Part shown: one piece after another, positions 19,393 to 27,807 of the stretch
Numbering within the stretch: the first letter of the stretch is position 1
Layout: each line of letters opens with the position of its first letter
Virus record (IMG/VR): IMGVR_UViG_3300028920_000029
Location: 62,001-126,000 of that record
Strand: one strand, 5' to 3'
Origin: a virus
DNA: 64,000 nucleotides
Made by a program: the position numbers and the translations under genes
Notes under the pieces: model-generated
Database searches by the model: none
What the model saw: the letters and a program-made list of their open reading frames with translations, nothing else
What the model was told of the DNA's origin: nothing

Positions 19393-19557
19393 ATGAAGGT
19401 TAAAATTATTAAGGCCATTTACAAAGTGGTAAAGACGTACATACTTAAAGAAGCTAAGGCTACTGGTAACAAAGAGTTTGAAGATAAAGTTACTGCTGCC
19501 TTAGAAGTAATAGAAGACGTGTTTGATTCTATAGTGAAGAACACTAAGAAATCCTAA
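19393..19557 (+). CDS. 54-residue basic helical protein
   Basis: A small ORF behind AAGGAGGATTACT. The sequence is an amphipathic helix pair rich in Lys and Val/Ile (MKVKIIKAIYKVVKTYILKE at the start). It ends 10 bp before the next gene, whose own SD overlaps its stop. No family recognised. Its size and basic amphipathic character could suit a membrane-active or scaffold-like virion peptide, but that is a guess. Confidence 0.6.
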   Translation: MKVKIIKAIYKVVKTYILKEAKATGNKEFEDKVTAALEVIEDVFDSIVKNTKKS

Positions 19558-19567
19558 GGAGGTAAGT

Positions 19568-22500
19568 ATGCTTAGGTTGTTTAGAGGATTGTTTAAGAAA
19601 GCTCAGAGTAATGAAATACTGACAAAGCTTAAGGAGTTATCAGGTAAGTCTGATGGTATGCTGCCGTTAAAACTTATGGCTATTGTTATATCTAACGCGC
19701 AAAAGTCTTATGGTTTGAAGAACCCTCCAGCAGTTAACATAGGAATTATAGAGACCAGTGCTAACGTTGCGGGTGTTGGTGAAGAGTACAAGACTTTTGT
19801 AGAGGAACCTCTGAAAGATATTATATTAAAGATGAAAGACCCAACCAACTTAACGGACGAAAGCTATACTGAGTTTGCAGATACTATAGATAAGGTGTCC
19901 GAAGATTTTACTAATGTGTGGAAAGAGGTTAGAGAGTCAGCACCTGAAGCGGGCCCGACAAAGAAAAAGAAAAGCCCACCCAAAGAAAAGTCTGTTGTTC
20001 CAGATGACTTAATAAAAATACTCATAACCAAGGAATCTCTTGGTAAGCTGCAAGATGAATCTGTGGACGCTATGTACGAAGCCGTTCAGAATCTTCCTGC
20101 AGTTAAGACTATGTTGGCTAAAGTTAAGTCAGAAGGAGACTCCATTGATAAGTTATATAATACTTTTCAGCTAGCTGGTAAGGCAATGATAGATAACTTC
20201 TTTAAAGATTCTGCAGCTACATCACTGGCGTCGATTATAGGAGATAACAGAGATGAACTAACTGCTGAAATTAAAGAAGGTATGACTGGTGACAACGCCA
20301 AGTTTAGGACTGGAAGTCCAGAAATTATAAGGGAAATCACAAGGCCTTTGCTTGCGTCGTTGGTTGCAGAGTATTGTTTAGGTTCGTTCGACCAGCAGAT
20401 TAACACGCTTATAAATCCTTCTGGAGCTGAGGAAGGCGTAGATGATGAACGTATAACAGCCATTACTTCAGAGAATTCTGACCAATATATTACACAAATA
20501 CTTGACAGAGAACAGCAAAGTGTACGTGCGTTAAAGGAACAGCTTGCTATGTCTGAGGAATCGGATGCCCCCACGTTTTACTTTGCGTCTGCAGATAGAA
20601 TAATATTTACCACTGAGGGCCGCAAACTACTCTTAAGTATTTGGAAAGAAAGGATGTACGGAAGTACTGGTGAGGTAATAGTAGGTTTGTTCCAAAGTAG
20701 AGTGAGAAGAATACAGGAAGAAAGTACTGGTGAAGCACCTCAGGAAACCTCAGAAGAACAGTCAGGTTTAGAGAAGGGACTATTCGATAGGTTAGCTAAG
20801 AGTATAAGTATCATAAATGTTAAGCATGACTACGTAGCTCTCATTCCCTCGGAAGTAAAGATGGTTGAGTTCTTAGTTGGGTTAGGGTTAGGGGACTATA
20901 ATGTTCCTAAGTTTTCTATTGTAGCCTATAAAGAAGGTACTGGTGAGAGTCACTTTAAAGATATCGGTGTGCACAACGCTATAGTATTCTTAGGTTCTAA
21001 TGGAATACTGCCTAGAGTTGTTCCAGTAACTGCTTCAGCTAAGTGGGAGTACACAGTTAATGCTCCTATCAACTTGAGTATGGCGGCTAAGAGTAGTGCA
21101 GAACAGGGGTGGTTTTTTCTCCTACTGCAGTTTATAATGAACTCAAATTCAAAAGGATTGCATTGGCTACAGCAGGCTATAGCTTTGTGGGATGAAAGGT
21201 TTGAAGCCTACAGAGATGTTCCTGCTTCTAAGATGTTAGATATGGCAGACAAAACTCTAGGTACTGCCAAAGACATAATTAGTAGTGGTGGAGCTAAGGG
21301 AGGTCCTGGTGCTCCAGTGGGAGGAGATGTACCTCTGCCTACCCAGAAAGGTGTGCCGTTTGAGCCTTCACCGTTTACTGGTGAGGCAAGGTTTACCCTT
21401 AGGTCTTTAAAGAGACTAGCTGCGGAGGCCAAAGAAAAAACTAGAAACAAATACTATACCGCAGATGATATAGTTAGAGCCGTATGTACGGAGTTAAAGG
21501 CTAGTAAGAACAAAGCTATAGACGTAGATATAAGTTGGACGTACGATGATGGCAACATAGATTCTTTTGTGTTGTTCTCTGTCACATTACATAATGTTAA
21601 GTTTAATACTCCTCTACAGTATAAGTTCGACTTGGGAGATGATGACGTAAAGAAAGAGCTTCAAAACCCAAAGAAGTTATTATCTTTAGGAAGCTTAGAA
21701 AAGCATAGGATAGGTAACACGGATATGTTTCTTATAGAGAACTCAACCAGCTACGCTAGCAGAAGTATGACAAGTTACGCGTCAGTGTTGGTTCCGTTTA
21801 CTAAAGTATTTAAGCAGGTAGATGCGGAACTAGATCCTAGGGCGTTCATACCTAGACACGAAACTGAAGTAGTAAAGCTAAGTGCTGGGGCAGAAGTATA
21901 TGATAGAACCGACAAAGCTGTGGAGAAAGAAGAAACAGACAAGGTAGTATCCAGCGGTAGAGATTTAATGTCGCTGATAAACAATACATTAAACACCAGA
22001 CTTATAGTTCCTGGGTTTGATAAGTCGCTAAACAAAACGGTTAAGGACCTTAAAGAGTCTGACAACCTTGATCAGCTTGCTGGTAGTTTGGAGATGGAAC
22101 TAGTGTACGCTCCGCTTGTGCTACTTAAGAACAAGTTAGCCAAGAACTTACGCAACACTACACCAGAAATGCAGGCGAAGGTTACGGCGTATACTGTTCA
22201 GCTTCGTAAGTTTATAACTGAAGTAAGTGCGTTGGCTACTAAAACTACTGCGTGTATGTTTGACTACGACAAGTATAGTGATAAAGATATCAAAGCGCAG
22301 CACGATAGATATATAGGTAATACCTTTAACGAAGCTTTGGATGCTGTATCTGGACTTCAGTCCTCTTCGGCATCTATCATATCAGACACAGTAAATACTG
22401 ACCAGGTTACTTACACATATACTGGGACAGCAGAGAAAGATTCAACCGCGGTAAAGCAATCCAACTTAGTGAATAAAATACAAAGGAGTTCAGACTTCTT

Positions 22501-24253
22501 TAGAAATGCGTATGAGGTTAGCCAGGTTGAACTGGATAACCTACAAGCTAAGATACTATTGTCATTTAACAACGATTTAGTTGATGGCGTAACAAAATTA
22601 AAAAAGAAAATCATTGGTCCAGCACTTACTCCGCAGGATGTAGTGAGAAGTAAGAAGAAGTTTATTGAACTAAACAAGGAAGTGGAGAAGGCTAAGGAGT
22701 TAGTATACTCTACAGATGGTTTACCTATAGAAGCTTTAAAAGCTAAGTACGCTAGTCTAGCTAAGATGATAGGTACTATGGTTACTGTAGATCCAACAAC
22801 TGGAGAGACTACTAACCCAGCTGTCAAAGCCCTTAACAACCTAAACAACATAGCATCAAAAGATACTTCCAAAGTACAGGCTGCCTTCTTTGTTATGGAG
22901 CTTGACGATCTTGCTGAGAGGCTTAATGATTTAGAATCAGACGCGCCAATAGAAGCATACGATAAAGAGTTTAAGAGAATATATAACAGTATGAAGAATA
23001 CTACTGGTACTCCTCCGAAAGAATTAGTTGTTGATCAAAGTCAGCAGCGTTCAATAGAAGCACTACAAGGTATAGGAGATTCAATGGATGGCCTCATCTC
23101 AGCCACACAGTTTTATAATCCAGAAGGAATAAAGAGAACTCTAAACTACGCAGACAAAACTCTGGACATGAGCGCTGACATGGCAAAGCCTATAATAAAT
23201 GTTCCTAGGATACCAACTGCTGGTAGTAAAGATGTGTCTGAAGCTATGCAGAAGTATGCTACAGCTATGGAGTTTGCTAAACGAATACCTATGAAGGGAG
23301 AAATAATAGATACCGTTAAGGATCTGATAGCTCACGGTGTAGGTATAATAGTAAACGCTGTAGATGAAAGTGTAAATGAACCAGCGCTGCCAACTATGGA
23401 TAGGAGTAGAAAGGTGCAAGATAAGATGACATCATCAGATGTGTGGGCTAAGAACATAGCTGCCAAAGGTATATCAACCTGGGTAACTGAGATGAAAAAC
23501 TACTTACGTGAGAACATAGACGACATAGAGGACACTGTTGGACCTGAAGATATGGAAGCGTTTAAGTCTGTACTGTTGCTGAACTCAAACGTTCTTAAAC
23601 TATTAACTGACTTGGAGTTAGGTAATGCTACCGTATCCGACGTCGTACATAATAAAGATATAAACGACTTACTTGATTTGATATGGAATGAGAATACCAG
23701 GACCTCTGAGGTAGGTGAACAACAACATTCCGACTGGCGTAAGTATGTTAAGGAAACTGCCAAAGGAATAGAAGATAATAGAAAACGTCAAACTGAAGAG
23801 AAGGAAAATAGGATAGAAATGTTCAAACAATATAGGATGGAACAGTTAAAGAAGAAGTTTGCAGGTACTGGTATGGATACTGAGAGGTTCTTTAACGCTA
23901 CGTTATCTGATGCTATGTATAGGGAGCACGCATTTATGCTGTCGAAGGCGGACAAGTTTGGTATATCTTTAGACAAGTCGCTTCCTACAGAGCAGCTACA
24001 TAAGAATTATGCTACTGTTAAGGAGTTACTAGATAAGGAACCGTCGTACCAGACAAAGTTTGATATAGAAAAGGTTGTTCGTTCTTGGGTTAAAGATAAT
24101 CCAGGATTACCTTATAACGAAGCCGTATCAATGTTACAAAACATTTACGGGGTTGAACGGGGGTTCAGCCAAGAGCAATTTGCTAGGGTTAAAGATCCTA
24201 ATTGGTCCGTAAAGTATTTGGATTCTATGAAGGACCATCCTTATGCAAAGTAA
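19568..24253 (+). CDS. giant 1561-residue virion-operon protein, unknown
   Basis: Almost entirely predicted helix, with long charged coiled-coil runs (about 1230-1480) and a Gly/Pro-rich hinge near 575-600 (GGAKGGPGAPVGGDVPLP). It starts with a short basic amphipathic segment like the 673-residue protein of the same operon. No polymerase, protease or peptidoglycan motif is visible. A single uninterrupted ORF behind AAGGAGGTAAGT shows it is maintained. It may be an ejected inner-virion or long fibre-like protein; function unknown. Confidence 0.6.
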   Translation: MLRLFRGLFKKAQSNEILTKLKELSGKSDGMLPLKLMAIVISNAQKSYGLKNPPAVNIGIIETSANVAGVGEEYKTFVEEPLKDIILKMKDPTNLTDESYTEFADTIDKVSEDFTNVWKEVRESAPEAGPTKKKKSPPKEKSVVPDDLIKILITKESLGKLQDESVDAMYEAVQNLPAVKTMLAKVKSEGDSIDKLYNTFQLAGKAMIDNFFKDSAATSLASIIGDNRDELTAEIKEGMTGDNAKFRTGSPEIIREITRPLLASLVAEYCLGSFDQQINTLINPSGAEEGVDDERITAITSENSDQYITQILDREQQSVRALKEQLAMSEESDAPTFYFASADRIIFTTEGRKLLLSIWKERMYGSTGEVIVGLFQSRVRRIQEESTGEAPQETSEEQSGLEKGLFDRLAKSISIINVKHDYVALIPSEVKMVEFLVGLGLGDYNVPKFSIVAYKEGTGESHFKDIGVHNAIVFLGSNGILPRVVPVTASAKWEYTVNAPINLSMAAKSSAEQGWFFLLLQFIMNSNSKGLHWLQQAIALWDERFEAYRDVPASKMLDMADKTLGTAKDIISSGGAKGGPGAPVGGDVPLPTQKGVPFEPSPFTGEARFTLRSLKRLAAEAKEKTRNKYYTADDIVRAVCTELKASKNKAIDVDISWTYDDGNIDSFVLFSVTLHNVKFNTPLQYKFDLGDDDVKKELQNPKKLLSLGSLEKHRIGNTDMFLIENSTSYASRSMTSYASVLVPFTKVFKQVDAELDPRAFIPRHETEVVKLSAGAEVYDRTDKAVEKEETDKVVSSGRDLMSLINNTLNTRLIVPGFDKSLNKTVKDLKESDNLDQLAGSLEMELVYAPLVLLKNKLAKNLRNTTPEMQAKVTAYTVQLRKFITEVSALATKTTACMFDYDKYSDKDIKAQHDRYIGNTFNEALDAVSGLQSSSASIISDTVNTDQVTYTYTGTAEKDSTAVKQSNLVNKIQRSSDFFRNAYEVSQVELDNLQAKILLSFNNDLVDGVTKLKKKIIGPALTPQDVVRSKKKFIELNKEVEKAKELVYSTDGLPIEALKAKYASLAKMIGTMVTVDPTTGETTNPAVKALNNLNNIASKDTSKVQAAFFVMELDDLAERLNDLESDAPIEAYDKEFKRIYNSMKNTTGTPPKELVVDQSQQRSIEALQGIGDSMDGLISATQFYNPEGIKRTLNYADKTLDMSADMAKPIINVPRIPTAGSKDVSEAMQKYATAMEFAKRIPMKGEIIDTVKDLIAHGVGIIVNAVDESVNEPALPTMDRSRKVQDKMTSSDVWAKNIAAKGISTWVTEMKNYLRENIDDIEDTVGPEDMEAFKSVLLLNSNVLKLLTDLELGNATVSDVVHNKDINDLLDLIWNENTRTSEVGEQQHSDWRKYVKETAKGIEDNRKRQTEEKENRIEMFKQYRMEQLKKKFAGTGMDTERFFNATLSDAMYREHAFMLSKADKFGISLDKSLPTEQLHKNYATVKELLDKEPSYQTKFDIEKVVRSWVKDNPGLPYNEAVSMLQNIYGVERGFSQEQFARVKDPNWSVKYLDSMKDHPYAK

Positions 24254-24274
24254 ACTAACTGGGAGGGTAAGTAA

Positions 24275-24754
24275 ATGACTGAAGAACAGAAAGACGCTAA
24301 AGATATAGTAACTCTTCAGGAGTACATAGATACTCTAGTTGAGTTAAGGGTTACGTTGGGAACCATTAGTGAACTAATGGATAAGATATCTGTATCCGAG
24401 GAGAAACAGGCTGAGTCTATGAACGCTCTGGCTTCTGAAATGAAGTCCATCAAAGATAAGATAGCTAATATAGAACTTAAGATACTGTTAGCTAACGCCA
24501 ACGGAATAAAGAAACCCAACGGTAATGGTAATGGTAATGGTAATGGAAATAGTAAGAACGGAAAGAATGGTAAGAAAATCACAGAGTTGGATGAGGTTAA
24601 TAGGAAAATGATGTATGAGCTGGTCGGTAAGTTCTTTGTGAATAACTGGAAGTTCTTTCTTGTCATTGTTGTATTAGCTATAATAGGATTGACTGCGCTA
24701 AACATAGACATCCCATCTACATTAGGGTTGAAGCACGGACCTCCAACTCCTTAG
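24275..24754 (+). CDS. coiled-coil protein with NG-repeat linker and C-terminal transmembrane helix
   Basis: 159 residues. Residues 5-75 form a heptad-like coiled coil. Residues 86-104 are an Asn-Gly repeat linker encoded by a GGTAAT repeat. Residues 124-143 are one hydrophobic helix (FFLVIVVLAIIGLTALNI). It is the last plus-strand gene. Membrane anchoring with an extended coiled coil suggests a lysis accessory or superinfection protein, but no holin signature is present. Its stop overlaps the convergent gene's stop. Confidence 0.6.
   Translation: MTEEQKDAKDIVTLQEYIDTLVELRVTLGTISELMDKISVSEEKQAESMNALASEMKSIKDKIANIELKILLANANGIKKPNGNGNGNGNGNSKNGKNGKKITELDEVNRKMMYELVGKFFVNNWKFFLVIVVLAIIGLTALNIDIPSTLGLKHGPPTP
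24521..24550 (+). repeat. in-frame GGTAAT microsatellite
   Basis: Four exact GGTAAT hexamers followed by GGAAAT encode the Asn-Gly linker of the membrane-anchored protein. Copy number is likely to vary by slippage without breaking frame. Confidence 0.85.
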
Positions 24755-25215
24755 TCTTCAGTAGTTGGATCCATTACAGGTATAACTAGCTCTGAGATAT
24801 ACATTGGATTGAGTAGTGACTGAGTTAGTACCAGTTTGTAATCGTCTTTAGCGGCTGGATTCTGCTTGAGGTTTCCCTTATAGCGCTTAACATAGTATCG
24901 TTTACCAGATTTCTCGTATATGTTTATGACCTTATTCTTAATATTTGATACCAGAAACGTAGTAAACTTAGTATTTTTTGTACTGTCATACTTTACTATG
25001 GACGTAAAGATTACTGGCATCAACTCCTGTCTATAGTCATCTTTATCCCAGCAAGCTATGTACGCCTTACAGTATTTTCTTATACAGCTATCAACTATAG
25101 GTAGTATCGTCTTAACGAACTTATGGAACTCTAAGTTGTTTACTACGATACGCTTAGTAGTATCCAACATTATATCAAACGTACTGCTTCCAATGGCTAT
25201 GCGCTTTACTTGCAT
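24751..25215 (-). CDS. sigma-70 region 2-like protein
   Basis: 154 residues. Residues 57-101 (DKDDYRQELMPVIF, then SIVKYDSTKNTKFTTFL and SNIKNKVINIYEK) follow the sigma-70 region 2 pattern: an acidic-Leu-x-Q-E helix, a hydrophobic-x-K(Y/F)D turn and a xFxTFxxxxIxNxI helix. Region 2 binds core RNA polymerase and the -10 element. No region 4 HTH is evident; the tail is short and basic. It could be a divergent late-gene sigma or an ECF-like fragment. It is the distal gene of the minus operon, converging on the virion genes. Confidence 0.6.
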   Translation of the reverse strand: MQVKRIAIGSSTFDIMLDTTKRIVVNNLEFHKFVKTILPIVDSCIRKYCKAYIACWDKDDYRQELMPVIFTSIVKYDSTKNTKFTTFLVSNIKNKVINIYEKSGKRYYVKRYKGNLKQNPAAKDDYKLVLTQSLLNPMYISELVIPVMDPTTED

Positions 25216-25241
25216 ATGGTCTCCTAGTTGTTAAGTATTAA

Positions 25242-25484
25242 CTACACTTCCCAATCAAACAGTAAAAATATTAAACACATAAATGACCCAGTAAAACCTA
25301 CGAGGGCTGTCGCGAATGTTATCATAGTCCATACGTACGTAAGGGTTCGTGCTATAAAAGTTATGTCGTGGGGTAACTTATGTACGGAAGGTATAAGCTC
25401 TAACGCATATGACCCAACTACTGCCAACACAAATAACAATCCTAAGGTCGCAAATTTTTTCCCAACAAATTTTAGTATTTTCAT
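25242..25484 (-). CDS. small membrane protein, two transmembrane helices
   Basis: 80 residues. Hydrophobic helices occupy about 10-30 and 48-75, separated by a polar loop. The N-terminus is positively charged (MKILKFVGKKF), suggesting both ends in the cytoplasm. The ATG overlaps the preceding stop by 4 bp (ATGA). It could be a holin-size protein, but nothing identifies it as such; neighbours are secreted and unknown proteins. Confidence 0.6.
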   Translation of the reverse strand: MKILKFVGKKFATLGLLFVLAVVGSYALELIPSVHKLPHDITFIARTLTYVWTMITFATALVGFTGSFMCLIFLLFDWEV

Positions 25485-25747
25485 TTCACCTCTCCTTTAT
25501 CTGAACTTGTGCAGTCATTACTTTCCTTATTGTAAAACTCATCCTTACACTTACTTGCAATCTTTAAATCCATATGTGCCAGTAGTTCAACAATAAGTGT
25601 AGCCTGTGAGTAAATGGGCAACTGCGCCCTAAGGTTGTCATCTTTAAGAATTGTAGTAACTGCTGACCGCTTTGCTGAGCGTATCCCGTCTTCAATGCCA
25701 TCTTCATAATACCTTTGGTTAATTTCATCTTGTGTCATTTCTTTCAT
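25481..25747 (-). CDS. unknown 88-residue soluble protein
   Basis: Acidic N-terminal helix (MTQDEINQRYYEDGIEDGI) followed by a Lys-rich helix and a Ser/Asp tail. The only cysteines (CKDEF...CTSS) do not make a clear metal site. Start and stop overlap both neighbours by 4 bp, so it is part of a coupled cluster of four genes. No family recognised. Confidence 0.6.
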   Translation of the reverse strand: MKEMTQDEINQRYYEDGIEDGIRSAKRSAVTTILKDDNLRAQLPIYSQATLIVELLAHMDLKIASKCKDEFYNKESNDCTSSDKGEVK

Positions 25748-25998
25748 TTCAACACCTCCTTTTTTATGTCTTTACCAGCGCCCTTTAGTATCTTAATGAG
25801 CCTCTTGTACTTCTTATCCCACACCTTTAATTCTTTCTCCAGCTTCTTAATCTCCTCATCGCAGTCGACACTGATGTAAACAGTTACTACTTGAACCTCG
25901 CTAACTGTAGATCCGATAGCTTGCGGTGTGACAACCTGTACTGCCATAACAGACAACGGTAATACTAACAACAGTAGTACTAATGTTAGTTGTTTCAT
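25744..25998 (-). CDS. secreted coiled-coil protein with signal peptide
   Basis: 84 residues. Residues 1-19 are a classic signal peptide (MKQLTLVLLLLVLPLSVMA) with a likely cleavage after AxA-like VMA. Residues 20-45 are strand-forming. The rest is a Lys/Glu coiled coil with one Cys. Export points to an envelope role, for example spanin-like or exclusion, but no lipobox or spanin feature is present. Start overlaps its neighbour by 4 bp. Confidence 0.65.
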   Translation of the reverse strand: MKQLTLVLLLLVLPLSVMAVQVVTPQAIGSTVSEVQVVTVYISVDCDEEIKKLEKELKVWDKKYKRLIKILKGAGKDIKKEVLK

Positions 25999-26288
25999 TG
26001 GTCTATCCTCCCTTCGTATTCTTTGTATTCTAATAAGTAACTCTTGTTATTACAAGAAGAACATGTAGCTATCAATTGTTCTGGTCGCTCCTCTCCATAC
26101 ACATATCCCCAATCGTTGTGCCAGCAAGTATTACATCTGTACAACCACTTGTATATGTTAGTCTTACCAGGAACAGTTTGTGTTCCTAATGGATAAACGT
26201 TTCGTTCTTTACTGTACGGAGGCTCCCCGAATACCTTACGAACTTTATGGCTAAACGATTCGCAGGCTTCTATGTCGTCCCAGCTCAC
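25995..26288 (-). CDS. zinc-ribbon protein
   Basis: Residues LYRCNTCWHNDW and IATCSSCNNKSY give a CxxC...CxxC zinc ribbon in the C-terminal half. The chosen GTG start overlaps the upstream stop by 4 bp (GTGA). An upstream in-frame GTG at 26330 would add 14 residues inside the neighbouring gene, and neither start has a convincing SD. Zinc ribbons usually bind nucleic acid or protein. No closer match seen. Confidence 0.55.
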   Translation of the reverse strand: MSWDDIEACESFSHKVRKVFGEPPYSKERNVYPLGTQTVPGKTNIYKWLYRCNTCWHNDWGYVYGEERPEQLIATCSSCNNKSYLLEYKEYEGRIDQ

Positions 26289-26692
26289 GGCAAACTGCTG
26301 ATGGCTTTGCGTTGCTTGGCTTTCCACCACTCCCGTTTGTAGGCTTTAATCTTTTCTTTGTTCTTTGTATAGTAATCATTTTGATACTTGGCTATCTTCT
26401 CTTTGTTCTTTTTCGTGTAACGCTTGTACCATTTAGTAGCTTGGTCCTTGTTCTTTTCATAGTACTCCCTGCGGTTCTTTCTACCTTCTGGTGTTCTTCT
26501 CTTAGCCAAGAGTTCTTCTTTGTGAGCCTCATAATACTTTTTTCTGTAGCCCGTCACTTTATCTTTATTGTTGCGAGCGTACTTCTTTGCGTAGTCATTA
26601 AGTTTCTCTTTGTTCTTTTCGTAGTACTTTTTCTTAGCCTGCCTGAAATTATCTTTGTGACTTTCGTAGTATTTTTTGTCGTAAGTGGTCAT
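26285..26692 (-). CDS. Lys/Tyr/Glu-rich repeat protein
   Basis: 135 residues built almost entirely of imperfect 10-13 residue repeats of the form KKYYEKNKEK (for example YDKKYYESHKDN, KKYYEKNKEKL, RKKYYEAHKEE, NDYYTKNKEK). Strongly basic and predicted as one long helix. Similar repeats occur in phage and bacterial proteins, sometimes fused to HNH domains, but no nuclease motif is present here. A nucleic-acid-binding rod is plausible. Start follows GGAGGTATGTG and shares a base with the preceding stop. Confidence 0.6.
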   Translation of the reverse strand: MTTYDKKYYESHKDNFRQAKKKYYEKNKEKLNDYAKKYARNNKDKVTGYRKKYYEAHKEELLAKRRTPEGRKNRREYYEKNKDQATKWYKRYTKKNKEKIAKYQNDYYTKNKEKIKAYKREWWKAKQRKAISSLP

Positions 26693-27348
26693 CACATACC
26701 TCCTATTCCAAGCTGAATAATAAAATAGATGGCAAGTGCTGCGAGTAACGCCACACCCAGCTTTAGTATATAAGGTACGGCTACTATCCCAAACCTAATA
26801 ACATTTACTCTGAACTCAACGGTTCTCATTCTTTTATTAACTTCATCGTAAGTCTTTACCCGCTTGTTGTATTCGGACTTTCCCTTCTTAAGTATTCCCT
26901 TTAAGGCCTTAACAAGTAGTTTATCCTTTGAAGTTTTTACAAGGTTACTCATCTCTTTATGTGCTCCGTAAGCGAGTACTGCAAAGGAAGCTGAGTTATT
27001 CATCGCTCCGATATACATCTGCTCTAACTCACTAAAGTTGCAAGCCTTAATGAGTGTCCTGACTGCCTCCCTATTTAGTTTGTCCACTACCGAGTACTTG
27101 CATATGTCTGCCGCCACGTTCAAAGCTATAAGGAGCGCCAGAGACCTCTGGTTAAACGTTAAACCAGGACCGTGGCTAAGAGATTTTAGTCTCTTTAGTC
27201 CCTTACCTATCTTTCCTATACTCATATCAAATATAGCCTCGTCAAGCCCTATGTTCTTAAAGTGGAGTGCGTCTTCATTTCCAGCTGCAAAGAGCTGCTC
27301 GTTAATCTTTTCCTTAACAATTTTCTGTTCTTTACTAGTTGTTAACAT
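26692..27348 (-). CDS. helical protein with C-terminal transmembrane helix
   Basis: 218 residues from the ATG behind GGAGGTGAGGCAG. Mostly helical; residues 190-215 are hydrophobic (VPYILKLGVALLAALAIYFIIQLG) and would anchor it in the membrane with the bulk in the cytoplasm. A central helix pair (SLALLIALNVAADI and NSASFAVLAYGAH) is also rather hydrophobic. No family recognised. Confidence 0.6.
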   Translation of the reverse strand: MLTTSKEQKIVKEKINEQLFAAGNEDALHFKNIGLDEAIFDMSIGKIGKGLKRLKSLSHGPGLTFNQRSLALLIALNVAADICKYSVVDKLNREAVRTLIKACNFSELEQMYIGAMNNSASFAVLAYGAHKEMSNLVKTSKDKLLVKALKGILKKGKSEYNKRVKTYDEVNKRMRTVEFRVNVIRFGIVAVPYILKLGVALLAALAIYFIIQLGIGGM

Positions 27349-27360
27349 CTGCCTCACCTC

Positions 27361-27798
27361 CTATACGTAGTCTGCGGCGTTCGGTATTTTAGTATCCATA
27401 TCCGCTACATTTTTAAAATGATAATGCATTCTAATCGAAAAGTCAATAGCATCTTTTATTCTACCAAGAACGGACTGAAGTTTTGCGGCCTCGTCCAACA
27501 GCTTGTTGTACTCCTCATCTTTTTTAGAAGTTGATTCTCTAACAACCTGCGTTCCTATGGTGTCGTTAATAACTGTAGCGTATCTTTGCTTGGCTTCACG
27601 CTCTGCTTCAGTAGCTGAGTAGTCTAGTAATGCTTTCCAGTTGGCAAGGTTATCAGCTACGACAGCACCTTCCCTGCTTAACTCTCTTGCGTAAGTACCG
27701 CTCTGTCCACCCGCCGTACACTTCGCCTTGAACGAAGAAAACTCTGACAAGTCAACATCATCAATCGTAATTTTTTTAACAGTAAACTTAGTTCCCAT
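27361..27798 (-). CDS. unknown soluble protein, beta N-terminus and helical C-terminus
   Basis: 145 residues. The first 30 residues are strand-forming (FTVKKITIDDVDL). Residues 40-120 form amphipathic helices with Glu/Lys/Arg heptads. Strong SD AGGAGGTAACA. It is followed by the membrane-anchored protein 4 bp after its stop. Nothing diagnostic of function is visible. Confidence 0.55.
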   Translation of the reverse strand: MGTKFTVKKITIDDVDLSEFSSFKAKCTAGGQSGTYARELSREGAVVADNLANWKALLDYSATEAEREAKQRYATVINDTIGTQVVRESTSKKDEEYNKLLDEAAKLQSVLGRIKDAIDFSIRMHYHFKNVADMDTKIPNAADYV

Positions 27799-27807
27799 TG
27801 TTACCTC

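Noticed and set aside
24275-24754. holin
   Set aside because: It has one transmembrane helix and a long coiled coil, but no endolysin is linked and no holin motif is visible.
26285-26692. HNH homing endonuclease
   Set aside because: The basic Tyr/Lys repeats resemble tails of some homing proteins, but no HNH residues or zinc pairs are present.
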